This document shows, piece by piece, positions 1 to 8,048 of a stretch of 19,838 nt of DNA. Every line of letters starts with the position of its first letter. Position 1 is the first letter of the stretch. The position numbers and the translations under genes are program-made. The notes below the pieces were generated by a model. The model searched no databases. It saw nothing but the letters and a program-made list of their open reading frames with translations, and was not told the origin of the DNA. Source of the stretch: CAZEHJ01 sp964512485 (GTDB lineage Bacteria > Bacteroidota > Rhodothermia > Rhodothermales > UBA10348). The DNA is taken from assembly GCA_964512485.1 (NCBI GenBank), contig CAZEHJ010000066.1, forward strand, positions 1 through 19,838. Reading direction: 5' to 3'.

Positions 1-148
1 GAATCGGATGATTTATGCTTCATTTTATATTCATCAGAATCAATGCTTATAGGCTTTACTGGTCGTTTTTGAGCAAAAATGCCACGCGGGAAATGGGTAT
101 CTTTAAGGTTCGTTTAACCGGCCCCTCGGGGTCCAACCGATACAAGTC

Positions 149-2890
149 ATGAGCAACGCTCCCGACACCAAAACAGATCTTTTCGGCACCCGCCAATCAT
201 TTGACACAGGATCAGGCACTGGCTTTCTGTACAGCCTCGCCGCCTTGCGTGATCAAGGATATGAAGGAATTGACAGGCTTCCGTTCTCCATCAAAGTGCT
301 GCTCGAATGCGCGCTCAGAAACTGTGATGGATTCCTTGTAGAAAAAGCAGACGTAGAAAAACTGGCCAACTACAATCCGGCCAATCCAGATCAGGTCGAG
401 ATTCCATTCATGCCTGCGCGTGTCCTGCTTCAGGACTTCACGGGCGTCCCGGCTGTGGTAGACCTGGCTGCACTTAGGAGCGCCATGGCCAGACTCGGCG
501 GCGACCCGGAAGAAATCAATCCCCGCGTTCCCGTTCACCTCGTCATAGACCACTCTGTTCAGGTAGACTCTTTTGGCCAGGACCAGGCACTCATGATCAA
601 TGAGAAACGCGAGTTCGAACGCAATGCGGAGCGATATGAGTTTCTGCGATGGGGAAAAAGCGCATTCGACAATTTCTCTGTGGTGCCTCCGGGATCAGGG
701 ATTTGCCACCAGGTCAACCTCGAATACATCGGACGAGGAGTCTGGAGCAAGGAAGAAAATGACGGGACGTCCGTCTACTACCCTGACTCGCTCGTGGGAA
801 CCGACAGTCACACTACCATGATCGACGGCCTCGGCGTGGTCGGTTGGGGTGTTGGAGGAATCGAAGCGGAAGCTGTTATGCTGGGTCAGCCCATTTATAT
901 GCTGATGCCGGAAGTAGTAGGATTTAAACTATCAGGAGAAATGCCCGAGGGAGCCACAGCTACCGATCTCGTCCTGACAGTTACCCAGATGCTGCGCGAA
1001 TACGGCGTTGTCGGCAAATTCGTAGAGTTTTTCGGTCCTGGCGTGTCAAATATGACGATTCCCGACCGAGCCACTATCGCCAATATGGCACCTGAATACG
1101 GCGCCACGATGGGCTTCTTCCCCATCGACCAGGAAACGTTGGATTTCTTGAGCCGGACCGGCCGGGACGAAGAGCTCGTTGAGACAGTTGGTCGATATAC
1201 GAAAGCACAGGGCCTTTTCCGCACGGACGACTCTGCAGATCCGGAGTTCATCGATGTACTCGAACTGGACCTGTCAACGATCGTCCCGAGCCTTTCGGGG
1301 CCGAAACGACCGCAGGACCGGATTGAGCTGCCAGACATGCAGTCTGAATTTCATCAGTCACTCTCTCGCCCGGCAGGACCTCGTGGTTTTGGTCTGGATG
1401 CCGACCGACTCGAACGCACGGGAAGTTACAGCGATGATCGCTCGAACGAACTCGATATGAACCACGGTGACGTGACCATTGCCGCGATTACGAGTTGTAC
1501 CAACACGTCCAATCCCTCGGTCATGATCGGGGCAGGTTTGGTCGCCAAAAAGGCGGTCGAACGAGGACTCAAAGTGCCACCTTATGTTAAGACCAGTCTT
1601 GCACCGGGTTCGAAAGTGGTGACCGATTATCTGGAAGAGGCCGACCTTTGGCCGTATCTGGACGCGATGGGGTTCAATCTGGTTGGATACGGGTGTACGA
1701 CGTGTATCGGGAATTCAGGTCCGCTGCCTGAGGCGACTGCCAATGCTATCGGGGAAGGTGATCTCATCGTCAGTGGTGTCCTATCTGGCAACAGGAACTT
1801 TGAGGGACGTATTCACCAGTTGGTTCAGGCCAACTATCTGGCCTCCCCTCCTCTCGTCGTGGCATATGCCATCGCAGGGACGGTCGATATCGATCTGTCA
1901 AGCGATGCCATCGGACAGGATTCCGCGGGCAACGATGTTTATTTGAAAGACATCTGGCCAACGTCTGCAGAAGTCCGCGACCTGGTTAATCGGTGCGTGA
2001 CACCTGAGATGTTCAGGAAGGAATATGACGGCATCGAAGACTCAAATGAGCTCTGGAACGCCATTTCCATCCCGGAGGGCTCCATCTATGACTGGAGCGA
2101 TACGTCGACGTACGTACAAGAACCGCCGTTTTTCATGGAAATGACTGCTGAGACGCCTTCAATTTCCGGAATCAGCGGTGCGCGCGTTCTTGCCAAAGTT
2201 GGAGACTCTACTACGACGGACCATATCTCTCCTGCCGGAGCGATTGCACCAGACAGTCCGGCTGCAGACTATCTTCTCGCCAATGAAGTCGAGTATCTGG
2301 ATTTCAATTCGTACGGCTCGCGACGCGGAAATCATCAGGTGATGATGCGCGGAACGTTCGCAAATATCCGCATCAAGAATCATCTCGTTCCCGGAATCGA
2401 AGGTGGTGTGACTCGCTACTTCCCGACAGACGAAACGATGTCAATTTTCGACGCTTCGCTGAAGTATCAGGATGCCGGCACCCCACTGGTAGTGCTCTCC
2501 GGAAAAGACTACGGTATGGGCTCCAGTCGTGACTGGGCGGCTAAAGGAACGCTGCTACTCGGCGTGAGTGCTGTGATCGCCGAAAGTTACGAGCGTATTC
2601 ACCGATCCAATCTGATCGGCATGGGCGTGCTTCCACTGCAGTATCCCGAAGGTCACACGGCCGACTCACTGGGACTCGATGGAACGGAATCATTTTCCAT
2701 CGCCGTCACGAATGATGTGAAAGCTCTCAGTCAGATCAGGGTCACGGCCACGAAGACTGATGGAACGATCGTAGAGTTTGATGCTGACTGCCGCCTGGAT
2801 ACTCCTGTTGAAGTGGAGTACTACAGACACGGAGGCATTCTCCACTACGTTCTTCGTGACTTCCTCAATACCTCGAATATTGAGGCCTGA
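149..2890 (+). CDS. acnA: Aconitate hydratase (AcnA type)
   Basis: Cytoplasmic [4Fe-4S] enzyme of the TCA cycle that interconverts citrate and isocitrate through cis-aconitate. The 913-residue length suits the AcnA/IRP branch, which runs to about 890 residues. The three cluster-ligating cysteines are visible: C450 in the SCTNTSNPS motif, and C516 and C519 in GCTTCIGNSGP. The DSHTTMIDGLG substrate-binding motif is in the N-terminal half. The C-terminal swivel domain carries YGSRRGNHQVMMRG and the GMGSSRDWAAKG loop. No frameshift or missing key residue is seen. The ATG at 149 has no obvious Shine-Dalgarno sequence, and no in-frame alternative looks better. The 148 bp upstream are AT-rich without a defensible promoter. 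It is transcribed alone and ends just before a strong bidirectional terminator. Confidence 0.97.
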   Translation: MSNAPDTKTDLFGTRQSFDTGSGTGFLYSLAALRDQGYEGIDRLPFSIKVLLECALRNCDGFLVEKADVEKLANYNPANPDQVEIPFMPARVLLQDFTGVPAVVDLAALRSAMARLGGDPEEINPRVPVHLVIDHSVQVDSFGQDQALMINEKREFERNAERYEFLRWGKSAFDNFSVVPPGSGICHQVNLEYIGRGVWSKEENDGTSVYYPDSLVGTDSHTTMIDGLGVVGWGVGGIEAEAVMLGQPIYMLMPEVVGFKLSGEMPEGATATDLVLTVTQMLREYGVVGKFVEFFGPGVSNMTIPDRATIANMAPEYGATMGFFPIDQETLDFLSRTGRDEELVETVGRYTKAQGLFRTDDSADPEFIDVLELDLSTIVPSLSGPKRPQDRIELPDMQSEFHQSLSRPAGPRGFGLDADRLERTGSYSDDRSNELDMNHGDVTIAAITSCTNTSNPSVMIGAGLVAKKAVERGLKVPPYVKTSLAPGSKVVTDYLEEADLWPYLDAMGFNLVGYGCTTCIGNSGPLPEATANAIGEGDLIVSGVLSGNRNFEGRIHQLVQANYLASPPLVVAYAIAGTVDIDLSSDAIGQDSAGNDVYLKDIWPTSAEVRDLVNRCVTPEMFRKEYDGIEDSNELWNAISIPEGSIYDWSDTSTYVQEPPFFMEMTAETPSISGISGARVLAKVGDSTTTDHISPAGAIAPDSPAADYLLANEVEYLDFNSYGSRRGNHQVMMRGTFANIRIKNHLVPGIEGGVTRYFPTDETMSIFDASLKYQDAGTPLVVLSGKDYGMGSSRDWAAKGTLLLGVSAVIAESYERIHRSNLIGMGVLPLQYPEGHTADSLGLDGTESFSIAVTNDVKALSQIRVTATKTDGTIVEFDADCRLDTPVEVEYYRHGGILHYVLRDFLNTSNIEA

Positions 2891-2908
2891 AGCGCGTTAC
2901 TGGGCTAC

Positions 2909-2948
2909 AAAAAAAGAGGGGGGCCAGCTTCGCTGGCCCCCCTCTTTG
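2909..2948. terminator. Bidirectional rho-independent terminator
   Basis: A perfect 16-bp inverted repeat (arms 2913-2928 and 2932-2947, GC-rich core GGGGGGCCAGC) has a three-base loop and a run of seven A on the left and TTT followed by GCATTTT on the right. It lies between the convergent aconitase and amylase-family genes, 22 bp after one stop and 30 bp before the other. Read on the minus strand, the stem is followed by seven T, so it is at least as good a terminator for the amylase-family gene as for aconitase. Confidence 0.93.
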
Positions 2949-2977
2949 CATTTTGACACGTCTATCAGTCTGGTGTA

Positions 2978-4696
2978 TCACTCCATCGGCATCTCTTCAA
3001 GCAACATCAGTCCTGACGGGGCGGCGTCGAAGGTGACCTGGCCAAAAGACACGATAGAAACATTTCCAGTGTAGGCATCACGTAGAATCGTATCGTCTGG
3101 CCACACGATGGACACCTTTACTCTCGTCTTGCCTTCGGCCCCAAGAACGATTACGACTTGATCGGTGTCCGCGCCCTGCCTCATTCCGCGATGAAACGCG
3201 TAGGGCGATTCCTGAACCATATCGTAACCGCCGGTAGCGACTGCGGGATGGGCCGCGCGGAAGGCTCCGATTTTTTGCCAGTGAGAAAGAATCTCTTCAT
3301 CCGCGTCCGCCCAGTTCATGAATGAATTCGCAGCGTGCGAGGGATCCGATACGTCCGAGCCCGGCCTCCGTGCAGATTCATCCCCATAAAAAATGGAAAC
3401 TGCTCCAGGTGCGAGAAGAAACTTCGTGCCCGCGTCCTGCAATGACATCCTGTCAAACAGGGACGCGTCATCAGCCGACAGGTGAGTGACGTAACTCGTA
3501 GCCTCTTCGCCGGCCCTGGCTACCAGGTCCTCGAAATACGTGGACATCTCATTGTCAGCCGCGACTGATTTCACTTGCCGATGAACAGCATCAAAGCCGT
3601 ATAAACTGCTCTGTGAGTCCGTTACCGACGAGCTGCCTGTCATCCAGAACTCCCGATCGTCCAGCGATTTTTGCGGATTGGCCGATTTCCATCGTGCCAA
3701 TGCCGCCGTTGCTTCCTGTTTTAGAAACGAGGAGACGGAAGGATCGACCTGATCGGCCTCAGAAAGATGAAATCCGTCGATACCAAATTCTCCTACCCAA
3801 TCCGTCATCCATTTTACAACGTGATTGGCGGCGGATCTTCGGGCACCGGTTCGGTCAAAAAATGATTCGAGTTCCACGGCCTGCGCACTCGCCTTCTCTT
3901 CACCCCATTTCAGTTGAAGGAAATGAGGAATCTGTGATACATCGACATCCGATCGCAGAGCGGGAAGAATATCGTTACATGTTGATCCTTCTTCTGAGGC
4001 ACAGGATTCATATCCAGCGATTCCGGCTTTTACCCACTCCGATCCCCACCACCTGCTCCACGAATCGAGAGAATCTGTATAGGTCACATATTCTCTCTGG
4101 TATGACTGCCATCCCACACGGCTGGACGGAGTCCAGGATCTCCATCCGTCAGAAGTGAGGCCGCCAAAGCCGAAAGCAGCCATGTCATGCATGGTTGCAG
4201 GCCCGACGTAGCTGAGGTTGACATCGACTACCACGCGCATTCCGTGGGCATGAGCTGTGTCGACAAGCAATTGAAAATCAGCCTTGGATCCGAATGCGCG
4301 ATCGCTCTCCGTAAAATCGAGAGGCCACATACCGTCGTAGGCGTACTGCTGGAAATCTCCATCTCCTCCACCGACCCAACCGTGAACCTGCTCATAGGGA
4401 GCTGATAGTCTCAGCACATTGATTCCTAAGTCTGCGAAGTATCCGTCTTCGATCCATCCCGTAATACCCGCGAAATCACCTCCCAGAAAGTGGCCTGTGG
4501 AATCTGTTTCGTACGAATTACCATTCCCGTCCAAGCCGCGTCCGTACGCAAAATCGTTCGAACTGTCTCCATTGGAGAAACGATCGGTGACGATTCGGTA
4601 AGTGGTTGCCTGATCCCAGGAGAATTCGAACTCCTGAGCATGAACTGAAGGAACGAGCAGCAGGATGAAGATTGCTGCCAGCCGGCTTGAGTGCAT
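2978..4696 (-). CDS. Secreted MalS-like GH13 alpha-amylase-family protein, probably catalytically inactive
   Basis: Exported protein of 572 residues with a clear signal peptide (about residues 1-20, ending VHAQ). The whole GH13 barrel can be followed and resembles E. coli periplasmic alpha-amylase MalS: TDRFSNGD near the N-terminus, EQVHGWVGGG, LAPGAVSIFYGDES, and HWQKIGAFRAAHP near the C-terminus. However, the GH13 signature residues are changed. Region I reads D158-VNLSY where families have D-x-x-x-N-H. Region II reads GFHLS, putting S312 at the nucleophile Asp and His at the preceding Arg. Region III reads WMTGS, with S355 at the acid/base Glu. Region IV keeps D410 but has D409 in place of His. 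It is therefore likely a sugar-binding or structural pseudoenzyme. No Shine-Dalgarno sequence precedes the ATG. It follows lexA by 112 bp, so it probably has its own promoter. Confidence 0.85.
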   Translation of the reverse strand: MHSSRLAAIFILLLVPSVHAQEFEFSWDQATTYRIVTDRFSNGDSSNDFAYGRGLDGNGNSYETDSTGHFLGGDFAGITGWIEDGYFADLGINVLRLSAPYEQVHGWVGGGDGDFQQYAYDGMWPLDFTESDRAFGSKADFQLLVDTAHAHGMRVVVDVNLSYVGPATMHDMAAFGFGGLTSDGWRSWTPSSRVGWQSYQREYVTYTDSLDSWSRWWGSEWVKAGIAGYESCASEEGSTCNDILPALRSDVDVSQIPHFLQLKWGEEKASAQAVELESFFDRTGARRSAANHVVKWMTDWVGEFGIDGFHLSEADQVDPSVSSFLKQEATAALARWKSANPQKSLDDREFWMTGSSSVTDSQSSLYGFDAVHRQVKSVAADNEMSTYFEDLVARAGEEATSYVTHLSADDASLFDRMSLQDAGTKFLLAPGAVSIFYGDESARRPGSDVSDPSHAANSFMNWADADEEILSHWQKIGAFRAAHPAVATGGYDMVQESPYAFHRGMRQGADTDQVVIVLGAEGKTRVKVSIVWPDDTILRDAYTGNVSIVSFGQVTFDAAPSGLMLLEEMPME

Positions 4697-4808
4697 GGAT
4701 CGCGCGGAATGATGATGGGGTTATAGAATCGACCCAAGGTAAGGCATTCCACTCTTCCCTTCAGTTACTGCATGCAATTTTGCCCGAGTCTTCTGAGATG
4801 AGCTTCTT

Positions 4809-5453
4809 TTATGCTACAGCTTTGCGGGACGAACTGAATATCCCCGTGTGGTTCATGTGTCCGACGTAGCGACCAAGTACCCTGACTTCCTCGAATACAT
4901 CTGGACGAATGTGAATGTCTTCGTACTCTTCGTTTGCCGGCTCAAGACGAAGTCCTTTTTCGTCGTAGAAAACCTTTTTCAGCGACGTCTCTCCATCGTA
5001 GAGAATCGCTCCAATTCCTCCATTGGGAATATCATCGTCCATCAAAAGAACGTAATCGCCGTCATTGATGTCAGCGCCAATCATGGAATTTCCAGAAACC
5101 CTGATTGCAAATATCTGATCCAGATTGGGGAAGAGCGTCTCCAGTGTGATCGTGCCCAGGTGTTCTTCTACCGCTTCTTGCAATTTACCTGCAGTAATAA
5201 TGCCCATCACGGGAATACCGGCCATAACAGGTTCAGAATCTCGTTCGTCGGGAAAGAAAAACCCATCTTGTTCTTTTACGATGTACCCCTTTTTCTGCAG
5301 CGCCTGCAGATTCTGCGTGACACTGTTTGGTGACCGGAATCCGAATTGCTCGGTGATTTCCCGGTATGTGGGCCAGTCCCCTTCTTCCTGAACATAATTT
5401 CTCAGGAATACGAGAAATGAATCTTGTTTTTCTGTTAACCCTCTGCGTGGCAT
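4809..5453 (-). CDS. lexA: LexA-type SOS repressor
   Basis: Transcriptional repressor of 214 residues that self-cleaves when RecA is activated by DNA damage. An N-terminal winged helix (about residues 1-65, with the recognition-helix region around SPNSVTQNLQALQKKGYI) is joined to a C-terminal S24 autopeptidase domain. The cleavage site is A88-G89 in GIITAGKLQEA. The nucleophile is S123 in VSGNSMIGADI, and the general base is most likely K159 in ETSLKKVF. All expected catalytic elements are present, so it should be functional. The ATG at 5453 begins with the usual LexA opening (LTEKQ soon after). It lies downstream of recO on the same strand. The 93 bp between them hold short direct repeats that may form the autoregulatory operator. 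Confidence 0.93.
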   Translation of the reverse strand: MPRRGLTEKQDSFLVFLRNYVQEEGDWPTYREITEQFGFRSPNSVTQNLQALQKKGYIVKEQDGFFFPDERDSEPVMAGIPVMGIITAGKLQEAVEEHLGTITLETLFPNLDQIFAIRVSGNSMIGADINDGDYVLLMDDDIPNGGIGAILYDGETSLKKVFYDEKGLRLEPANEEYEDIHIRPDVFEEVRVLGRYVGHMNHTGIFSSSRKAVA

Positions 5454-5456
5454 ATC

Positions 5457-5486
5457 ATTACCTTGTTATTACACTGGTTATTATAC
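5457..5486. promoter_or_regulatory. lexA: Candidate lexA operator: phased ATTAC/GTTATTAYAC repeats with embedded TATAAT
   Basis: GTTATTACAC at 5465-5474 and GTTATTATAC at 5477-5486 match at 9 of 10 positions with a 12-bp period. A third partial copy, ATTAC at 5457-5461, is 11 bp from the middle one. On the minus strand the second copy contains TATAAT, a possible -10 box about 30 bp before the lexA ATG. Repressor binding here would cover the promoter, as expected for autoregulation. I found no classical LexA box of the E. coli, Bacillus or alphaproteobacterial type. Confidence 0.4.
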
Positions 5487-5517
5487 CTATATCCAGCTCA
5501 CATCTATCCATCTGGAC

Positions 5518-5537
5518 ACATATAATAAACATATAAT
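5518..5537. repeat. Two ACATATAAT direct repeats with 11-bp period in the lexA leader
   Basis: The 9-bp word ACATATAAT occurs perfectly at 5518-5526 and 5529-5537, one helical turn apart, in the AT-rich gap between recO and lexA. It is a plausible transcription-factor binding site or the upstream part of the lexA promoter. Its function is inferred from position only. Confidence 0.5.
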
Positions 5538-5546
5538 CGACCTATG

Positions 5547-6311
5547 TCAACTCCTGGCCGACAGTTGTGCAAACACACGGGCGCTTCGTGTCGGATATTG
5601 GTCGTCGACATGATGCCGCAGATAGGATGCGACCAGATGCTCGACACTGGCAGCCGTCTCAGAATCCAGTTCCATTCGCATGACATCCGAAAGCTCTGCG
5701 CGTGCCAGCACGGCAAATGCCCGGAGGGTCTTCCTGGAGGAAGAAACAGATACATACCCCGGCTCGGCAACGAGGCTGATCTGGCCTGAATTCAAGTCGA
5801 GCACCGCATCGTCAGAGTCAATTTCGTTTACCACATCTTTCTCAAACGTCGGTTCGAAGCCGAGGATGGAAGCCAGTCTGAGTTGGAAGAAGGGCCATAG
5901 ATTTCCCGTTCTGCCCGGCGCTTCTTCGAGTGCAATCAGTGAGGCCATCAACAATCCGTAAACCCGCTCATTCTTCTGATCATTCTGCATGAGTGCATTG
6001 ACGAGCTCGATGATCCGCAGACCAGTCTCCATCCGTTCGATGGATGAGCGAAGTGTATCGTGATGTTTAACGTGAGATGCTTCAGACAAAATCTGAAGCT
6101 CTCGACCGGTCTTGCAGTGAATCACGGTTGAGATCTGATTCATCGGCTCCAATGTTGAACCGAATCTGGACTTGGCCGCTCTGGCACCTTTCGCGATTAC
6201 ACCCATCTTCCCTTTCTGCCTCGTGAACAGCGTAACAATCCGGCTTGTCTCGCTGAAGTCTATTGAGCGCAAAACAACGGCTTCGGTATGGAGAATATTG
6301 GGAAGGCCCAT
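5547..6311 (-). CDS. recO: DNA repair protein RecO
   Basis: Recombination mediator that helps load RecA onto SSB-coated single-stranded DNA in the RecFOR pathway. The N-terminal OB-fold is recognisable from HTEAVVLRSIDFSETSRIV and the following GKMGVIAKGAR segment. A helical C-terminal domain follows. The start chosen is the ATG at 6311 (MGLPNIL), giving 254 residues. The frame is open further upstream to a TTG at 6398, but that extension has no family resemblance and crosses the region upstream of the divergent gene. The four-cysteine zinc motif found in many RecO proteins is absent: the matching segment (after FEPTFEKD) contains no cysteine. It sits upstream of lexA on the same strand, so two DNA-damage genes are together and may share transcription. 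Confidence 0.88.
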   Translation of the reverse strand: MGLPNILHTEAVVLRSIDFSETSRIVTLFTRQKGKMGVIAKGARAAKSRFGSTLEPMNQISTVIHCKTGRELQILSEASHVKHHDTLRSSIERMETGLRIIELVNALMQNDQKNERVYGLLMASLIALEEAPGRTGNLWPFFQLRLASILGFEPTFEKDVVNEIDSDDAVLDLNSGQISLVAEPGYVSVSSSRKTLRAFAVLARAELSDVMRMELDSETAASVEHLVASYLRHHVDDQYPTRSARVFAQLSARS

Positions 6312-6424
6312 GAACGAAAGTTGGGTTGGTCTGTGCGTATTGAATCGGGAAGAGAAGAGATTCAACTGCACGTTACAGCTTGACCCGATCCGTGTCAATC
6401 CGGAGTACAGTTACCGATCCAAAT

Positions 6425-7108
6425 ATGCCACGAAAAAAACTCAGCCTGTCCCCACGGCGCAAGCAGTTCTCCCGTCTGATCTTTCTGATCCAGGAACGGC
6501 TCTACTGTACAGAGAAAGAGGCCAAAATCCTCGTTTCACTGCTTCTGTGTATCATCCTCGGGAATTTTTTTCAAATCTGGCGACACAATCGGTCCCGCTT
6601 CGATGACGCCTATTACGCCGAAAGCGACAGTCTCTTTCAGCTTCTATCTCACCGAGCCGATTCGCTGGATGCAATTGATACGCTTCACGTTGGATTCGGA
6701 AGTGACCTGAGCGATCTCAGTGATCAAGACACTGAAACTCAGATGTGGGTCTTTGTCGACACGCTCGCGAAACCTCAAGCTTCGTTTCCAATCAATATTA
6801 ACGGGGCGGACGCCCGCCTCTTGCAGGCTCTCCCTCGGATTGGCCCCAGTATGGCAGATCGCATAATTCAATTTAGGTCAACAAACGGTCCGTTTTCAGA
6901 CGTCAATGACCTGATCAACGTGAAAGGAATCGGAGCAAGGACTCTTGAACAGTTGTTGCCTCTCATCACGTTGACGGACCCGGATTCGCTCGGGGCGCGA
7001 GTGGATACGATTGATACTTCGATGGGAGACGCCCGTCTGATTCGACCAGCTGAGGGCTACACTATGGGGCAGACTCTCCATCATCGGATTGATCCAGGTC
7101 TTGATTAA
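6425..7108 (+). CDS. Membrane-anchored helix-hairpin-helix (ComEA-like) protein
   Basis: Protein of 227 residues with a basic N-terminus, one membrane segment (about residues 32-51, ILVSLLLCIILGNFF) and an extracytoplasmic part. That part carries a ComEA-type double helix-hairpin-helix (about 122-182): ININGADARLLQALPRIGP, then FSDVNDLINVKGIGARTLEQL. The family binds double-stranded DNA without sequence preference, and ComEA serves DNA uptake in natural competence. The ATG at 6425 is preferred over an in-frame TTG at 6380, because MPRKK gives a good membrane-anchor n-region. A roughly 45-residue tail after the HHH domain is not recognised. No other competence gene is in the window, so a role in transformation is inferred. 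It diverges from recO, and its 3' end overlaps a small gene on the opposite strand by 47 bp. Confidence 0.8.
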   Translation: MPRKKLSLSPRRKQFSRLIFLIQERLYCTEKEAKILVSLLLCIILGNFFQIWRHNRSRFDDAYYAESDSLFQLLSHRADSLDAIDTLHVGFGSDLSDLSDQDTETQMWVFVDTLAKPQASFPININGADARLLQALPRIGPSMADRIIQFRSTNGPFSDVNDLINVKGIGARTLEQLLPLITLTDPDSLGARVDTIDTSMGDARLIRPAEGYTMGQTLHHRIDPGLD

Positions 7109-7226
7109 AGCGATCAGCCGCTTCTTCTTCTCTGGACAGAAATCTCCACACCGGAACCAGCAGAATAGCCGCCAGAATTACGAACCCGATGAATGACAAT
7201 ATGACGACGTCCCAATAACCCTGCAT
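7062..7226 (-). CDS. Small single-pass membrane protein (54 aa)
   Basis: An ATG at 7226 opens a 54-residue frame. It consists of a short N-terminus (MQGYWDVV), one strongly hydrophobic segment at about 6-29 (ILSFIGFVILAAILLVPVW), then RFLSREEEAADRF and an acidic tail. The same frame stays open far upstream, but that part overlaps the M50 protease gene and reads as low-complexity, non-protein-like sequence. It lies 110 bp downstream of the M50 gene on the same strand and overlaps the convergent HHH gene by 47 bp. I recognise no family. Its composition (one helix, then an amphipathic charged stretch) resembles small membrane-complex subunits or regulators, but that is only a resemblance. Confidence 0.55.
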   Translation of the reverse strand: MQGYWDVVILSFIGFVILAAILLVPVWRFLSREEEAADRFNQDLDQSDDGESAP

Positions 7227-7336
7227 GCCAGAAAACCTGCACGTTTGTGCTGGAAAAAACGTGTATCGGAATATGGGCCTCGCCACGATCGAACCGCTGA
7301 AAGGCAAGCCCAGAGTGCTCGTGAGACGATTTCGTC

Positions 7337-8026
7337 TCAGCCTCGTTCCATCACATGAGCTACTTCCTGCCTGGCAGCCATGAACACGAACACTGCCACG
7401 AGAGGAAGCGTCCAGAGACCGGTAAACAAACCGTAGATGGCAAACAGGAACGCCATTCCCTGACCGATCAGGCTCGCTACGTGGGTAGCATTTCTGTAGT
7501 CCATTTGTGTAGCCAGCCCAGCCCGGAGCACGCGTCCTCCATCCATCGGAAATGCAGGTAGAAGATTGAAAACAACCAGCGCAAGATTCACCCACATCAG
7601 CATCGTGAGCACATTTCCTTGAGGCGTCATCGCTTCAATCATAGACGTTGGAGAGCCCATGACCGTGGTGACCAAATACAGAACGCCAGCGATTCCCAGA
7701 TTCACGGCGGGACCGGCAATGGCAATCATGAACTCCTGTTTGGGTTCGCGAGGCATGCGTTGAAGTCGGGCGACACCGCCGATGGGATACATCGTGATAT
7801 CAAGTGTCGGAATGCCATAATGCCTGGCCATAAATGCGTGACCGAGCTCATGCAGCACAACACACCCGAATACAGCCAAAATGAGGCCAACGCCCATCAG
7901 AGCCACGAGGACGGTCAATCCCTGATACACGTAGAATCCAAAAATTCCCGCCAACATCACCAGAAAAGTCCAGTGAACAAATAGGCCGATGCCGCTGACG
8001 GATCCAAATTTGAGTGTCGATTTCAC
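7337..8026 (-). CDS. Site-2-type M50 intramembrane zinc metalloprotease
   Basis: Polytopic membrane protease of 229 residues. The zinc motif HELGH is at residues 59-63, and the third ligand lies in NLLPAFPMDGGR (D162). The remaining sequence is hydrophobic helices plus a short amphipathic loop (YGIPTLDITMYPIGGVARL) typical of the M50B rhomboid-like SpoIVFB/S2P branch. There is no PDZ or CBS domain, so this is a minimal core rather than RseP. The start is GTG at 8026; the next in-frame Met (M24) would remove the first helix. It lies 22 bp downstream of htpX, so the two are probably cotranscribed. Members of this family cut single-pass substrates such as anti-sigma factors after a first cleavage. 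The anti-sigma factor 6 kb upstream is a reasonable but unproven substrate. Confidence 0.9.
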   Translation of the reverse strand: MKSTLKFGSVSGIGLFVHWTFLVMLAGIFGFYVYQGLTVLVALMGVGLILAVFGCVVLHELGHAFMARHYGIPTLDITMYPIGGVARLQRMPREPKQEFMIAIAGPAVNLGIAGVLYLVTTVMGSPTSMIEAMTPQGNVLTMLMWVNLALVVFNLLPAFPMDGGRVLRAGLATQMDYRNATHVASLIGQGMAFLFAIYGLFTGLWTLPLVAVFVFMAARQEVAHVMERG

Positions 8027-8048
8027 TTTAGTTTTCCCAGTGATTCTG

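Noticed and set aside
1..148. AT-rich leader of acnA searched for a Bacteroidota TTTG/TAnnTTTG promoter
   Set aside because: A TATCTTTA at 98-105 resembles the -7 box, but the nearest TTTG (68-71) is 26 bases away rather than about 19, so no promoter is called.
3613..4158. 181-codon plus-strand frame inside the amylase-family gene
   Set aside because: Antisense shadow with low-complexity Arg/Pro-rich translation; the minus-strand frame has continuous MalS homology through the same bases.
6385..6410. GGTAAC-N17-CGGATC on the minus strand upstream of recO, considered as a third ECF promoter
   Set aside because: The -35 lacks the leading T and the -10 matches only CG; it is likely chance and weaker than the two reported elements.
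6312..6424. Upstream TTG starts for recO (6398) and for the HHH protein (6380)
   Set aside because: The extensions have no family resemblance and would make the two divergent genes overlap; ATG starts at 6311 and 6425 fit the families and leave a 113-bp shared promoter region.
7322..7339. Perfect inverted repeat TGAGACGA-TT-TCGTCTCA at the M50 gene stop codon, considered as a terminator
   Set aside because: The stem is short and no T-run follows on the minus strand, so a terminator call is not supported.
7227..7595. Upstream part of a 177-codon minus-strand frame ending at 7062
   Set aside because: It overlaps the M50 protease gene and reads as cysteine/arginine/serine-rich non-protein-like sequence; only the last 54 codons from the ATG at 7226 look real.
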